Source: Muribaculum sp.
GTDB taxonomy: Bacteria > Bacteroidota > Bacteroidia > Bacteroidales > Muribaculaceae
Reading direction: 5' to 3'
Assembly: GCA_023664085.1 (NCBI GenBank)
Contig: JAMPGE010000002.1
Span: forward strand, 1 to 64,000
Length of the DNA stretch: 64,000 bases
Shown: in pieces, positions 1 to 8,694 of the stretch
Position numbering within the stretch: the first letter of the stretch is position 1
Layout of the letters: each line of letters opens with the position of its first letter
Translations under genes and position numbers: made by a program
Notes under the pieces: generated by a model
The model's input: only the letters and a program-made list of their open reading frames with translations
What the model was told of the DNA's origin: nothing
Databases searched by the model: none

Positions 1-78
1 TTCCCTCCGAAATCTTACCAAATCTTAATAACAAAATAAGTTTAGACAACTTCATCAACAAAAATTGAAAATATTGAA

Positions 79-150
79 ATGATGATCGAGAAACCTATCC
101 GTTGCCCATGGTGTGGAGATGACCCTCTTTCCTTCGATACATCCAACTAA
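79..150 (+). pseudogene. N-terminal remnant of DNA-3-methyladenine glycosylase I
   Basis: A 23-codon frame (MMIEKPIRCPWCGDDPL then SFDTSN and stop) carries the start signature of Tag glycosylases, in which RCPWCGxDPLY is followed by a YHDxEWG stretch; one of the Tag zinc ligands is the first Cys of this motif. Here the frame stops right after DPL and nothing Tag-like follows in any frame before the next gene. Seen: the 10-residue match and the early stop. Inferred: a decayed gene of which only the first exon-like stub remains. It could also be a genuine very short peptide or a chance match; the specificity of CPWCGxDPL makes chance less likely. Confidence 0.45.
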
Positions 151-241
151 TTACTCAAGTTTTCAGGTTGCGAAGTAACTTGGGAAACTTGGGTAATCCT
201 GAGCATATAATAATAATGAGAGAAAAGACGTTATTAAATGG

Positions 242-2314
242 ATGGATAGATGTAGAGGGGCAAAGAGAAGAAGATTCTATCGGAAGCTGCTCGGGCTTAT
301 GCTCGCGGCGGCTGCATTGACGTGTCCTGTGAGGATGCAAGCTCAGATAAATGCCGAGCAGGTGATGAACATCGGCCGCAACGTGCTATCGATGGAAGAT
401 TATATGCTCGCCATACAATACTTCAATCAGGCAATAAAAGCCAAGCCGTATCTCTCCGATCCCTACTTCTTCAGAGCCATTGCCAAACTGAGTCTTGATG
501 ACTACAAGGGAGCCGAGCAAGACTGCACCATGGCCATTGAGAGAAACCGATATAAAACGGAGGCCTACAAGGTGAGAGGATTTGCCCGTCAGCAACTCGG
601 CCTTGATTCTTTGGCCATCGGTGACTACAACGTAGGGTTGCGCCACAATCCTTACGACAAATATTTCCTCTACTACAAGTCTGTAGCACAGACGCAGATC
701 AAAGACTACACGGGAGCTGACAGCACGTTCACCGTGCTTTTGCGGCAATATCCCAAATTTGACGAAGCTTATTCCGCCCGAGCCAAAATGAATCTGATGA
801 GAGGAGACACGATAGCCTCCATCTCCGATATCAACGAAGCACTGCGACTCAACAAGACTCAGGTAAATCCGTATCTGATGCGTGCGCAGATCATGGCCGA
901 CAGATGCGATTGGGCTGAAGCGCTTCGCAATATGGACGAAGCCATAAGAATGATACCGGACGAGACCGACCTTTACATCAACAGGGCCTATCTGCGATAT
1001 AACAACTACGACTTCTTCGGCGCCATGTCGGACTATAACTATGCGCTCGAACTCGATCCGGCCAATCGAACGGCCCGCTACAACCGGGCATTGCTCAGCT
1101 TTGAAGTGCGTGAACTTGAGCGTGCCGCCGCCGACTTCACGGTAGTGCTGAAGGCCGATCCATCCGACTTCCATGCACGCTACAACCGCGGCCTGATCCT
1201 GCTTCAATCCGGAAGATACGCAGCCGCTCAAAAAGACTTTCAGGCCATTGCCAATCAGTATCCCAGATTCTACCCGGTATACTACGCCATCTCAGAATGC
1301 CGACAGAAGCTGGGCGACCTCAAAGGGGCCTTCGCATATATGAACAAGGCCGACGACCTTGTGCGCAGATACGTTGACAATCCGCGACGCAATCCGTTGG
1401 ACTATCCGGTGATAGAAAGAAATGTAAGCAACTCCACGAGCCGCGGTGAGACGAACCGCACATCGGCCGATACCGGAGACGAACGGGAAGCGGCCGCGCA
1501 GGATATCGAAGTGATGGAGAAATTCAACCGACTCGTCACGAGCGCCGATGTGGGAGAAACCAAGCTGGCCTACAACGAAAAAATCAAGGGACGCGTGCAG
1601 GACCGCAACCTTCAGGTGGAACCCGAGCCGATGTATACCCTCTCATTCACTTCTCCGGAGGTAAGCCTGCGGGCACAGTCCAATTATTTTCGCGATCTCG
1701 ACAATCTCAACACGGCCCGCTACATACCGCAGACCGTATATCTGGTATCCGGCAACTCCTCTCCGGTTAATGAGAAGACATTCAATGAAATTTTCGACGT
1801 AGAACAGAGATTTTCCAAAACCATCGCCGAAGGGAAACCGCGCCCGGTAGACTGGCTTGCAAGAGCCGTATCCCGGACCATGCTGAAAAACTTCAGTCAA
1901 GCTATCGGCGACTACGACCGGGCAATCGCAGCCTATCCCGACTTCACAGTGGCATATATGGGAAGGGGATACGCACGATGGATGCAGTACCGCGCGGGAG
2001 AAGACAACACTCTCGACTCCCGTCAGGCCTCTCTGGCCATTGAAGACTACGACAGGGCATTAAGCTTGAATCCCAACCTTGTATACGCATGGTTCAACAA
2101 GGGAGACATCTATTATACGGTGGGAGACTTCACATCGGCCATGCAATGCTTCAGTGAGGTCTTGAAGCTCGATCCCGAGTTTGGCCAGGCATACTACAAC
2201 CGCGGGCTCTGCTATCTGCAGAGCGGCAACCGCCGTCAGGCCTTCGAAGACCTCAGTAAAGCCGGAGAACTTGGAGTGATACCCAGCTACAATCTCCTCA
2301 AAAGAATGAAATGA
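242..2314 (+). CDS. Exported tetratricopeptide-repeat protein
   Basis: A 690-residue protein with a basic N-terminus (KRRRFYRK) followed by a hydrophobic stretch ending in ALTCPVRMQAQ, which fits a signal peptide, so it probably acts in the periplasm or at the outer membrane. Residues about 37-400 hold roughly ten TPR units (recurring A-x-x-DY-x-x-AL-x-x-NP and YYNRGL patterns). Residues 400-540 form a polar linker, and about 540-690 hold four more TPR units. TPR arrays are protein-binding scaffolds; nothing here shows the partner or an enzymatic role. The gene stands alone: thrS downstream has its own promoter. The start is the ATG that gives the best signal peptide; a start slightly downstream is possible. 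Confidence 0.85.
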   Translation: MDRCRGAKRRRFYRKLLGLMLAAAALTCPVRMQAQINAEQVMNIGRNVLSMEDYMLAIQYFNQAIKAKPYLSDPYFFRAIAKLSLDDYKGAEQDCTMAIERNRYKTEAYKVRGFARQQLGLDSLAIGDYNVGLRHNPYDKYFLYYKSVAQTQIKDYTGADSTFTVLLRQYPKFDEAYSARAKMNLMRGDTIASISDINEALRLNKTQVNPYLMRAQIMADRCDWAEALRNMDEAIRMIPDETDLYINRAYLRYNNYDFFGAMSDYNYALELDPANRTARYNRALLSFEVRELERAAADFTVVLKADPSDFHARYNRGLILLQSGRYAAAQKDFQAIANQYPRFYPVYYAISECRQKLGDLKGAFAYMNKADDLVRRYVDNPRRNPLDYPVIERNVSNSTSRGETNRTSADTGDEREAAAQDIEVMEKFNRLVTSADVGETKLAYNEKIKGRVQDRNLQVEPEPMYTLSFTSPEVSLRAQSNYFRDLDNLNTARYIPQTVYLVSGNSSPVNEKTFNEIFDVEQRFSKTIAEGKPRPVDWLARAVSRTMLKNFSQAIGDYDRAIAAYPDFTVAYMGRGYARWMQYRAGEDNTLDSRQASLAIEDYDRALSLNPNLVYAWFNKGDIYYTVGDFTSAMQCFSEVLKLDPEFGQAYYNRGLCYLQSGNRRQAFEDLSKAGELGVIPSYNLLKRMK

Positions 2315-2357
2315 CACCGGTGGGTAGCCACATATCCGACACTGCAAAAAATAAAAT

Positions 2358-2388
2358 TTTGAGAATGAAAAATTATTAATTAATTTTG
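2358..2388 (+). promoter_or_regulatory. Bacteroidetes-type promoter of thrS
   Basis: TTTG (2358-2361) and TAATTTTG (2381-2388) are separated by 19 bp, matching the -33/-7 consensus of the Bacteroidetes primary sigma factor. Transcription would begin near 2393, leaving about 50 nt of leader before thrS. Confidence 0.7.
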
Positions 2389-2442
2389 CAGGGTGGTGCG
2401 TACCGGAGAAGTACAACCCAGCCAAATGAATCCGAATAAGAT

Positions 2443-4398
2443 ATGATAAACATAACTTTCCCCGACGGCAGCGTCCGTCAGTTCGAAGCCGGAGTTACTC
2501 CGCTCGATGTGGCCAAAAGCATCAGTCCCCGCTTTGCATCCGACGTTTTGGCGGCAAAGGTGAATGGTGAGGACTGGGATATATCCCGCCCGATCAAGGA
2601 AGATGCTTCGATAGAACTTTTCAAATGGGATGACCCCGAAGGCAAACATGCGTTCTGGCATTCGTCGGCCCACCTTCTTGCCGAAGCCCTTCAGGAATTG
2701 TATCCGGGAGTGAAGTTCGGAATCGGTCCGGCCATTGAAAACGGCTTCTATTATGATATTGATCCGGGAGAACACAAGATTACGTCGGAAGACTTCCCCA
2801 AGATCGAGAAGAAGATGATGGAACTTGTGGCCCGCAAAGAGGATATAGTGCGCACCGACATCTCCAAGGAAAATGCACTCAAAATGTTTGGTGACCGAGG
2901 AGAAACCTACAAATGCGAACTTATCTCCGAACTGGAAGACGGCCATATCACCACATACACGCAGGGCAACTTCACCGACCTGTGCCGCGGCCCGCACATC
3001 CCCAATACAACACCGATAAAGGCAGTGAAGATCCTGTCGCTCGCAGGCGCCTATTGGCGTGGCGATGAAAAACGCCAGCAATTGGTACGCGTCTACGGCA
3101 TCACCTTCCCCAAGAAAAAAATGCTCGACGAATACCTCACCCTGCTCGAGGAGGCAAAGAAGCGTGACCACCGCAAGCTGGGCAAGGAGATGGAACTCTT
3201 CACATTCTCTCCCACAGTGGGTCAGGGCCTGCCCCTATGGCTTCCCAAAGGAGCCGCCCTGCGCGACCGTCTGGAGCAGTTCCTGCGCAAAATTCAGAAA
3301 CAATACGGCTATCTGCAGGTGATCACACCGCATATCGGCAACAAAAACCTCTACGTCACCTCCGGACACTGGGCTAAATACGGCAAAGACTCATTCCAGC
3401 CCATCAAGACTCCCGAGGAGGGAGAGGAATATATGCTCAAGCCCATGAACTGCCCTCACCACTGTGAGATCTACAAGGCCAGCCCGCGCAGCTATCGCGA
3501 CCTGCCGCTGCGTCTTGCCGAATTCGGCACCGTTTACCGCTATGAGCAGAGCGGCGAACTCCACGGACTCACCCGCGTGAGAGGCTTCACGCAGGACGAC
3601 GCCCATCTCTTCTGCGCCCCCGAGCAGATCAAGGGAGAGTTCCTGAAAGTGATGGACATCATCCTCTTTATCTTCAACGCCCTCAAGTTTGAGAACTACG
3701 AAGCACAGATCTCACTGCGCGATCCAAGGAATAAAGAGAAATACATCGGCAGCGACGAGAATTGGGCCAACGCCGAACGTGCAATTATCGAAGCCTGCGC
3801 CGAAAAAGGGATCAAAGCCCGTCAGGTGGAGGGAGAAGCTGCGTTCTACGGACCGAAACTCGACTTCATGGTAAAAGACGCCATCGGCCGCCGTTGGCAG
3901 TTGGGCACAATTCAGGTGGACTATAACCTCCCCGAGAGATTCGGACTTGAATACACCGGCTCCGACAATCAGAAGCACCGCCCCGTGATGATCCACCGCG
4001 CGCCGTTCGGATCCATGGAAAGATTCGTGGCCGTGCTGCTTGAGCATACGGCGGGCAAACTCCCGTTGTGGCTTATCCCGGAGCAGGCTGTAGTGCTTCC
4101 GATCAGCGAGAAATTCAACGACTACGCCTATCAGGTGGTCAAGGAGCTCGATTCGAGGGGCGTGAGGGCCTTTGTGGACGACCGCAATGAGAAGATCGGA
4201 AAGAAAATCCGCGACAACGAACTCAAAAAAGTGCCTTATTTGCTCATAGTTGGAGAAAAAGAAGCAGAAAATGGAGAAATTTCTGTAAGAAAACAAGGCG
4301 AAGGTGATAAAGGTTCGATGAAAATAGTTAACTTTGCAGACGCAATCAATGCAGAAGTAGACTCAATGATCAATCCAGTGGCGGTAAAAGCCGAGTGA
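2443..4398 (+). CDS. thrS: Threonyl-tRNA synthetase
   Basis: Charges tRNA-Thr with threonine in the cytoplasm. The 651-residue length is normal. Domains in order: TGS (about 1-61), the N2 editing domain with the H73-xxx-H77 motif that hydrolyses Ser-tRNA-Thr, the class II catalytic core, and a C-terminal anticodon-binding domain from about 545. The catalytic zinc ligands are visible as C337 (MNCPHH), H388 (QDDAH) and H518 (MIHRAPFG). The start [10 protein letters not shown] is the usual start of the TGS domain. It leads the thrS-infC-rpmI-rplT translation cluster, an arrangement common in bacteria, with an 83-nt gap before infC that contains a strong hairpin. Confidence 0.98.
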   Translation: MINITFPDGSVRQFEAGVTPLDVAKSISPRFASDVLAAKVNGEDWDISRPIKEDASIELFKWDDPEGKHAFWHSSAHLLAEALQELYPGVKFGIGPAIENGFYYDIDPGEHKITSEDFPKIEKKMMELVARKEDIVRTDISKENALKMFGDRGETYKCELISELEDGHITTYTQGNFTDLCRGPHIPNTTPIKAVKILSLAGAYWRGDEKRQQLVRVYGITFPKKKMLDEYLTLLEEAKKRDHRKLGKEMELFTFSPTVGQGLPLWLPKGAALRDRLEQFLRKIQKQYGYLQVITPHIGNKNLYVTSGHWAKYGKDSFQPIKTPEEGEEYMLKPMNCPHHCEIYKASPRSYRDLPLRLAEFGTVYRYEQSGELHGLTRVRGFTQDDAHLFCAPEQIKGEFLKVMDIILFIFNALKFENYEAQISLRDPRNKEKYIGSDENWANAERAIIEACAEKGIKARQVEGEAAFYGPKLDFMVKDAIGRRWQLGTIQVDYNLPERFGLEYTGSDNQKHRPVMIHRAPFGSMERFVAVLLEHTAGKLPLWLIPEQAVVLPISEKFNDYAYQVVKELDSRGVRAFVDDRNEKIGKKIRDNELKKVPYLLIVGEKEAENGEISVRKQGEGDKGSMKIVNFADAINAEVDSMINPVAVKAE

Positions 4399-4450
4399 AT
4401 CGATCAAAGAGTGCAATAAAATAAAACAAACTAACAAGTAAGAAGCCCAA

Positions 4451-4466
4451 AGCTGCTCCGGCAGCT
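4451..4466 (+). promoter_or_regulatory. Hairpin just upstream of infC
   Basis: AGCTGC-TCCG-GCAGCT forms a perfect 6-bp stem with a 4-nt loop ending 15 nt before the infC start codon, exactly where a ribosome would bind. No T-run follows, so it is not a simple terminator. In this operon type, L20 or IF-3 commonly autoregulates translation through leader structure; a similar role here is only inferred. Confidence 0.4.
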
Positions 4467-4481
4467 GACTAAAACTTTTGA

Positions 4482-5162
4482 ATGGAGAAAAAACCGCAAT
4501 TTAGTGGACCCCGGCGCCCCGGCGCCCCGCGTCCCAAGCCAGGCCAGCGTTTCCAGCGCGGAGGAAGAGACAACCGCGACCCATATGCCACCAACGAGCA
4601 AATCCGCGCCAAAGAGGTGCGTCTTGTAGGCGACAACGTAGAGCCCGGCATCTATCCCATCGAAAAAGCCCGGCGCATTGCCGCTGAGCAGGAACTCGAT
4701 CTCATAGAGATTTCACCCACGGCGGATCCTCCCGTATGCCGGGTGCTCGACTATCAAAAATTTCTCTATCAGCAAAAGAAACGTCAGAAGGAGCAGAAAG
4801 CCAAGGCTGCCAAGGTGGTGGTGAAGGAAATACGGTTTGGTCCGCAGACTGATGACCACGACTACAACTTCAAACTGAAGCACGCCACGGGATTCCTCCA
4901 GGACGGCTACAAAGTGAAGGCATACGTGTTCTTCCGCGGCCGTTCGATCCTCTTCAAAGAGCAAGGCGAAGTGTTGTTGCTTCGATTTGCCAACGATCTT
5001 GAGGAATACGGCAAGGTAGAGATGATGCCCGTGCTTGAAGGCAAAAGAATGTCGATAATTCTTGCGCCGCTAAAAAACAAGCCGGCAAAGGAAAGCAAGC
5101 CGAAAGAAGACAAAGGCGGCAAAGCCGACAAGAAGGCTACGGAAGAAGCAGCGCAAGACTAA
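4482..5162 (+). CDS. infC: Translation initiation factor IF-3
   Basis: Binds the 30S subunit, keeps subunits apart and proofreads initiator tRNA selection. The core begins at about residue 38 ([15 protein letters not shown]), includes [22 protein letters not shown], and ends in the C-domain with [17 protein letters not shown]. At 226 residues it is longer than the about 180 of the E. coli protein because of a Pro/Arg/Gly-rich N-terminal extension (about 1-37) and a Lys/Glu-rich tail (about 200-226). Such tails occur in Bacteroidetes IF-3 and probably contact RNA. An ATG start is used rather than the rare AUU of enteric infC. Followed by rpmI after 118 nt. Confidence 0.97.
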   Translation: MEKKPQFSGPRRPGAPRPKPGQRFQRGGRDNRDPYATNEQIRAKEVRLVGDNVEPGIYPIEKARRIAAEQELDLIEISPTADPPVCRVLDYQKFLYQQKKRQKEQKAKAAKVVVKEIRFGPQTDDHDYNFKLKHATGFLQDGYKVKAYVFFRGRSILFKEQGEVLLLRFANDLEEYGKVEMMPVLEGKRMSIILAPLKNKPAKESKPKEDKGGKADKKATEEAAQD

Positions 5163-5233
5163 GGGCTTTATTTATAAAAAGCAAGAAGGCGCGGCGCCCG
5201 TTTACTGACGCGTCGCGACTATAATAGACCGTA

Positions 5234-5246
5234 GGCACCCAGTGCC
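5234..5246 (+). promoter_or_regulatory. rpmI leader hairpin with distant complement
   Basis: GGCAC-CCA-GTGCC forms a small stem 35 nt before rpmI. Its 5' side GGCACC (5234-5239) is also complementary to GGTGCC at 5498-5503, just past the rpmI stop. That gives two mutually exclusive pairings flanking rpmI. Long-range pairing is how L20 represses rpmI in E. coli; the analogy is inferred from 6 bp only. Confidence 0.25.
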
Positions 5247-5280
5247 GAGGTAAAACTAAACTACTAAATAATTATACACA

Positions 5281-5478
5281 ATGCCAAAGGTAAAGACCAA
5301 TGCCGCGTCAAAGAAGCGCTTCGCGCTCACCGGCACAGGGAAGATCAAGAGAAAACATGCTTATCACAGCCACATTCTCACCAAGAAGTCGAAAAAGCGT
5401 AAACGCAACCTCGACCACACCGGACTGGTGGATTCGGCCAACATCAAGCAAGTGCGCGAACTGCTTAACCTCCGCTAA
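5281..5478 (+). CDS. rpmI: Large-subunit ribosomal protein bL35
   Basis: A 65-residue, very basic protein starting [20 protein letters not shown], the typical bL35 N-terminus, with the [23 protein letters not shown]-binding stretch. It is a structural component of the 50S subunit and assembles in 23S rRNA domain I/II. Length is as expected for the family. It sits between infC and rplT as in most bacteria. The 200-nt spacer after it is long for this operon and contains a second AT-rich leader region ahead of rplT. Confidence 0.97.
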   Translation: MPKVKTNAASKKRFALTGTGKIKRKHAYHSHILTKKSKKRKRNLDHTGLVDSANIKQVRELLNLR

Positions 5479-5678
5479 ACGAAGGCTGGCAACGGTAGGT
5501 GCCCCTATGGAATAAGCTGGATATATCACAATCAAATCGGACTACTCCTAGCGGCAATCACCGAAGCACACTGACACTCAAAAATCTTTTTTATCTATCA
5601 CATTTTTTATTCACCGAATGTGTCGCCAGCAAGAGCTGAATCCATTCTCGGCCGCGCGCATTCAAAACATTTAGAAAA

Positions 5679-6023
5679 ATGCCAAGATCAGTAAACCACG
5701 TAGCATCTCGCGCTAAAAGAAAGAAAATCCTGAAACTCACCCGTGGCTATTATGGAAGCCGTCGCAATGTGTGGACAGTAGCCAAAAACACATGGGAAAA
5801 GGGTCTGACTTACGCTTATCGTGACCGTAAGCAGAAAAAACGCGACTTCCGCGCACTGTGGATCCAGCGTATCAACGCTGCCGCTCGCCAGGAAGGTCTT
5901 TCATACTCCAAACTCATGGGCCTTATCCATCAGGCTGGAATAGAAATCAACCGCAAGGTGCTCGCCGACTTAGCTATGAACAATCCCGCAGCGTTCAAGG
6001 CTATCGTCGACAAGGTGAAATAA
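5679..6023 (+). CDS. rplT: Large-subunit ribosomal protein bL20
   Basis: A 114-residue bL20 starting [20 protein letters not shown], followed by the YYGSRRN and WIQRINAA signatures. It is an early 50S assembly protein that binds 23S rRNA domain I; in other bacteria it also represses its own operon by binding mRNA. The N-terminal half is a basic extension and the C-terminal half is globular (about 60-114). A 7-bp inverted repeat spans its stop codon, and a long structured RNA lies immediately downstream. Confidence 0.97.
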   Translation: MPRSVNHVASRAKRKKILKLTRGYYGSRRNVWTVAKNTWEKGLTYAYRDRKQKKRDFRALWIQRINAAARQEGLSYSKLMGLIHQAGIEINRKVLADLAMNNPAAFKAIVDKVK

Positions 6024-6032
6024 ATTTTCACC
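6014..6032 (+). terminator. Hairpin across the rplT stop codon
   Basis: GGTGAAA-TAAAT-TTTCACC makes a 7-bp stem whose 5' arm lies in the last rplT codons and whose loop starts with the TAA stop. There is no downstream T-run, so it could be a 3'-end stabiliser or weak terminator. Confidence 0.35.
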
Positions 6033-6127
6033 ACTGGGATTCGAACCTTTTTACACGCCCTCGTGTTAAACATTCGAAGTACCGACCAAACGAAGTCCTC
6101 CCCGGAGGGGGATGGCTCCCTAACTAA

Positions 6128-6356
6128 AACCCACATCAAAGCTTATTAGGGAAACTCATCAAATTTATTAGAAATACCGAGACAAGCTTGCTGCACCAAT
6201 GGCGGGCCCCGCGTCGGAAGACGTTGCCTTCGGGCACATGGCGGATTACAAAGGTCTGCGGGCTCTCAAATCCTGTCTATCGGAGTTTCGTCACTTTTCC
6301 TTTGATGTGGTCTTATACGAAAGGCGGATCGGACAACTGTCCGTTCCGCCTTTTTC
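6128..6356 (+). ncRNA. ssrS: Candidate Bacteroidales-1 / 6S RNA
   Basis: The space after rplT has no credible ORF but folds into a long rod. CCACATCAAAG (6131-6141) pairs perfectly with CTTTGATGTGG (6300-6310). A symmetric unpaired bubble of about 9 nt by 10 nt follows, then GAAACTC (6151-6157) pairs with GAGTTTC (6283-6289), then CGA/TCG and GACA/TGTC. The apical part has two tetraloop hairpins, CGTC-GGAA-GACG and TGCC-TTCG-GGCA. It ends in a rho-independent terminator. A rod with an open bubble that mimics a melted promoter is the hallmark of 6S RNA, which binds RNA polymerase. The Bacteroidales-1 motif is described as lying downstream of the L20 gene and has been linked to 6S RNA. The exact 5' end is not visible and no clear promoter was found, so processing from the rplT transcript is possible. 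Confidence 0.6.
6321..6355 (+). terminator. Rho-independent terminator of the structured RNA
   Basis: The stem AGGCGGA(t)CGGAC / GTCCG(t)TCCGCCT with a short AACT loop is followed by TTTTT. It ends the rplT-downstream RNA and isolates the nitroreductase gene that starts 38 nt later. Confidence 0.85.
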
Positions 6357-6392
6357 CCAATTCAGGCCCCATCTCATAAACCTTTAACCCAA

Positions 6393-7145
6393 ATGAAAGA
6401 CGTAAAAGATTCTTTATTGCTACGCACCAGTGTGCGCCGCTACGAACGCGAGGCTATCCCCGAAGAGACCATGAACTTCATATATGAAGCCATTCGCAAT
6501 ACACCCACCAGCTACAACGGTCAGCAATTCTCGGTGATTGATATTTCTGATCAGGAGATTAAGGAAAAACTCTATGCCATGACCAATCAGAAGCAGCTCA
6601 AGACATGCAACCGCCTGCTCATTTTCCTGTCTGATTTCAATAAAATTGAACGTCTGGCCGAGAAGAAAGGATTGACTATGCCTGCCATTACGGATTGCAT
6701 GGATGGTGTGTTTCTCGGCATCATCGATGCATCGTTGGCAATGATGAGCGCGGTGGTGGCGGCTCAGGCCGCAGGCCTCGGCAGTAACTGTGTAGGATAT
6801 CTGCGCACAGTAGACCCTAAAGCCGTGGCAGAGCTTCTGAAGCTTCCCAAGGGCGTGTTTGTGGTCTGCGGACTTGCCTTAGGAATACCACGTGAGCAGC
6901 CCGATCTGAAGCCCAAACAACCGGTGGAGGTGATGTTTCACAAAAACTGCTACCAGCAGGATGAAAAATTCCTGGTGGACCATCTCGAGGCATATGACCG
7001 GGTGGTAAAAGAATACAATGCCACAAGATCAGGCGGCACATCTACCAACGATTGGGTGGCGCACATCCTCGACTACTATGATCATGCCACTCATTATCAA
7101 CTGCTTCAGTATCTTAAAGATCAAGGCTACAATGTAGATCATTAA
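6393..7145 (+). CDS. Nitroreductase-family NAD(P)H oxidoreductase
   Basis: A 250-residue flavoprotein of the NfsA/FRP-like nitroreductase group. The N-terminal LLLRTSVRRYEREAIPEE is the usual FMN phosphate-binding R-S-x-R-x-Y motif, and TPTSYNGQQF is the second FMN-contacting segment. GLGSNCVGYLR and LALGIPREQPDLKPKQP complete the fold. Members reduce nitro groups, quinones or flavins with NAD(P)H in the cytoplasm as homodimers; the physiological substrate cannot be read from sequence. It is a single-gene unit between two terminators. Confidence 0.88.
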   Translation: MKDVKDSLLLRTSVRRYEREAIPEETMNFIYEAIRNTPTSYNGQQFSVIDISDQEIKEKLYAMTNQKQLKTCNRLLIFLSDFNKIERLAEKKGLTMPAITDCMDGVFLGIIDASLAMMSAVVAAQAAGLGSNCVGYLRTVDPKAVAELLKLPKGVFVVCGLALGIPREQPDLKPKQPVEVMFHKNCYQQDEKFLVDHLEAYDRVVKEYNATRSGGTSTNDWVAHILDYYDHATHYQLLQYLKDQGYNVDH

Positions 7146-7174
7146 TTCCTTGCATACTTCGCCGCAAAACGCAC

Positions 7175-7207
7175 CGGGCCGACCCAAAATATGATTGGAT
7201 CGGCCCG
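7175..7207. terminator. Terminator-like hairpin between convergent genes
   Basis: CGGGCCGA (7175-7182) pairs with TCGGCCCG (7200-7207), and an inner CCAA/TTGG stem continues it. It sits between the ends of the nitroreductase and MBL-fold genes, so it can serve both strands. T-runs are weak. Confidence 0.5.
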
Positions 7208-7260
7208 TAGAGTATGCATACATGTATCGGGAATTTGCCCGGCAACGTGTGAAACTTGAG

Positions 7261-8067
7261 TCAGAATCTTATGCAGTCGCCGGGCGCGGTAAGGGCCACA
7301 CATAGCGTAGAAGAATCGGTGTCCGCGTAGCTTTCAAAATCAATGGCATCGCGATGGCGAAGGCATATCTGCTCAGGATTATCACCCAATTCGAAGTGCA
7401 TGGGCACGAAGATGCCTACGTCTATATGCTTCAACAACAGCCGTGCACCGCGGTAGTAATCTGTCCCTATCCTTGAATCCACCGGAAACATGGCAATATC
7501 CAAAGAAGGAAACTTTTCTTCTATTTTCTTCAACCTTGTAAGATATGCTTTTGTGGCACTCTCCACTTCCTTAGGGGTGGATTCGTCTATCCATATCCAT
7601 GCGTTCAGATCTCCGGCGTGGAGCAACGACTTGCCACCGACGGAGACCACATATGAATTTCCGATATCCGTAGATCCGAAAGCATCTACCTTGATATTGT
7701 CATCTGTCCATTCATCACCTTCGCGCATCACTATTACGCTGCCCTCTTTGGGCCGCGGACCGTTGTAAAGACTATCGGTGTTAAGAATATGCCGGGCATG
7801 CCGGGCCACGTCGGCACTGATAATGTAGGTCACGCTCTTGAAGATCCGGCTCCAGGTGAATATTTCTTTGTTGTAATGATCTTTATGAAAATGGCTGACG
7901 ACAACGTACAGCGGTTTCGACAAGGCGTCGCCCGGCAAGGGAGACGTGCCTGCGAATCCGCCGGGTACGCACCATCCGAGAGGGCGTTGCCAGAAATCAA
8001 ACACGATATTGCATTCAGACGTTGAATAGATGAAGCAATCATGAAATACGTAAGATAAAATTCCCAT
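7261..8067 (-). CDS. Metallo-beta-lactamase-fold hydrolase
   Basis: A 268-residue cytoplasmic protein with the zinc-binding H59-F-H61-K-D63-H64 motif (SHFHKDH) at the end of the second beta strand, a further metal-ligand segment LLHAGDLN, and a distal histidine in PMHFELGDN. This pattern belongs to the UlaG-like/YtnP-like branch of the MBL superfamily. Members hydrolyse esters, lactones or phosphodiesters; the substrate is not evident. No signal peptide is seen. The gene is divergent from DUF4924, with a 68-bp spacer that holds the DUF4924 promoter. Confidence 0.8.
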   Translation of the reverse strand: MGILSYVFHDCFIYSTSECNIVFDFWQRPLGWCVPGGFAGTSPLPGDALSKPLYVVVSHFHKDHYNKEIFTWSRIFKSVTYIISADVARHARHILNTDSLYNGPRPKEGSVIVMREGDEWTDDNIKVDAFGSTDIGNSYVVSVGGKSLLHAGDLNAWIWIDESTPKEVESATKAYLTRLKKIEEKFPSLDIAMFPVDSRIGTDYYRGARLLLKHIDVGIFVPMHFELGDNPEQICLRHRDAIDFESYADTDSSTLCVALTAPGDCIRF

Positions 8068-8096
8068 ATTTCAATAACGCAGATAAGTGCGGGATG

Positions 8097-8128
8097 TTTG
8101 GTCAAACGCCCGTAAATTTGTAATTTTG
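8097..8128 (+). promoter_or_regulatory. Promoter of the DUF4924-rfbD-prfC run
   Basis: TTTG (8097-8100) and TAATTTTG (8121-8128) are 20 bp apart. The -7 box ends 7 nt before the ATG at 8136, so the predicted transcript has almost no leader. Confidence 0.75.
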
Positions 8129-8135
8129 TAATGAT

Positions 8136-8684
8136 ATGTTGACAGCGTCAGAAAAAAAGAGAGAGAATATAGCGGAATATTTGCTGTATATGTGGCAAAT
8201 AGAAGATCTTATCCGCGCCAATAAGCTTGATATTGACCTCATTAAGGCCAATATTATAGATAAATACACCAACCTTACGGATCAGCAGCGAAAGGAACTT
8301 ACCGAATGGTACGAATCTCTTATCGACATGATGCGTCGGGAAGACGTGGTCCGGAAGGGACATTTGCAGATTAATAAAAACGTGATGTTGGCTTTGGAAG
8401 ATCTTCACCGAAAGATGATGGCCGACTCCAAGTTCGCGGCCTACTCCACACAGTATTACGCTACTCTGCCACTGATCGTGGAGCTTCGTGCCAAAGCCGG
8501 CGATAACAAAGCCAACGAGATAGAGACCTGCTTCAACGCTCTCTATATGATTCTCATGATGAAGATGGCCGGAAAGGAAATCTCTAAGGATACGGCCGAT
8601 GCAGCCCGGCAGATTTCAAAATACTTAGCTATTCTGGCACATTACTATAAACTAGATTATAACAACGAACTCTTCAAGGACTGA
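8136..8684 (+). CDS. DUF4924 family protein
   Basis: A 182-residue, largely helical cytoplasmic protein. The N-terminal pattern (EKKRENIAEYLLYMWQIEDLIR) matches the conserved opening of the Bacteroidetes DUF4924 family, which is what fixes this start. No catalytic motif is visible and no function is established. It heads a run with rfbD (10-nt gap) and prfC (overlapping), so it is probably co-transcribed with both. The promoter lies so close to the start that the message should be leaderless or nearly so. Confidence 0.8.
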   Translation: MLTASEKKRENIAEYLLYMWQIEDLIRANKLDIDLIKANIIDKYTNLTDQQRKELTEWYESLIDMMRREDVVRKGHLQINKNVMLALEDLHRKMMADSKFAAYSTQYYATLPLIVELRAKAGDNKANEIETCFNALYMILMMKMAGKEISKDTADAARQISKYLAILAHYYKLDYNNELFKD

Positions 8685-8694
8685 AAAACATTCA

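Noticed and set aside
2380-3171. 263-codon minus-strand open frame
   Set aside because: Antisense to thrS and overlapping the thrS promoter; no recognisable domains.
6033-6060. tRNA-like T-loop sequence on the minus strand (GGTTCGAATCCCA)
   Set aside because: The T-stem does not pair and no acceptor, D or anticodon arms can be built around it.
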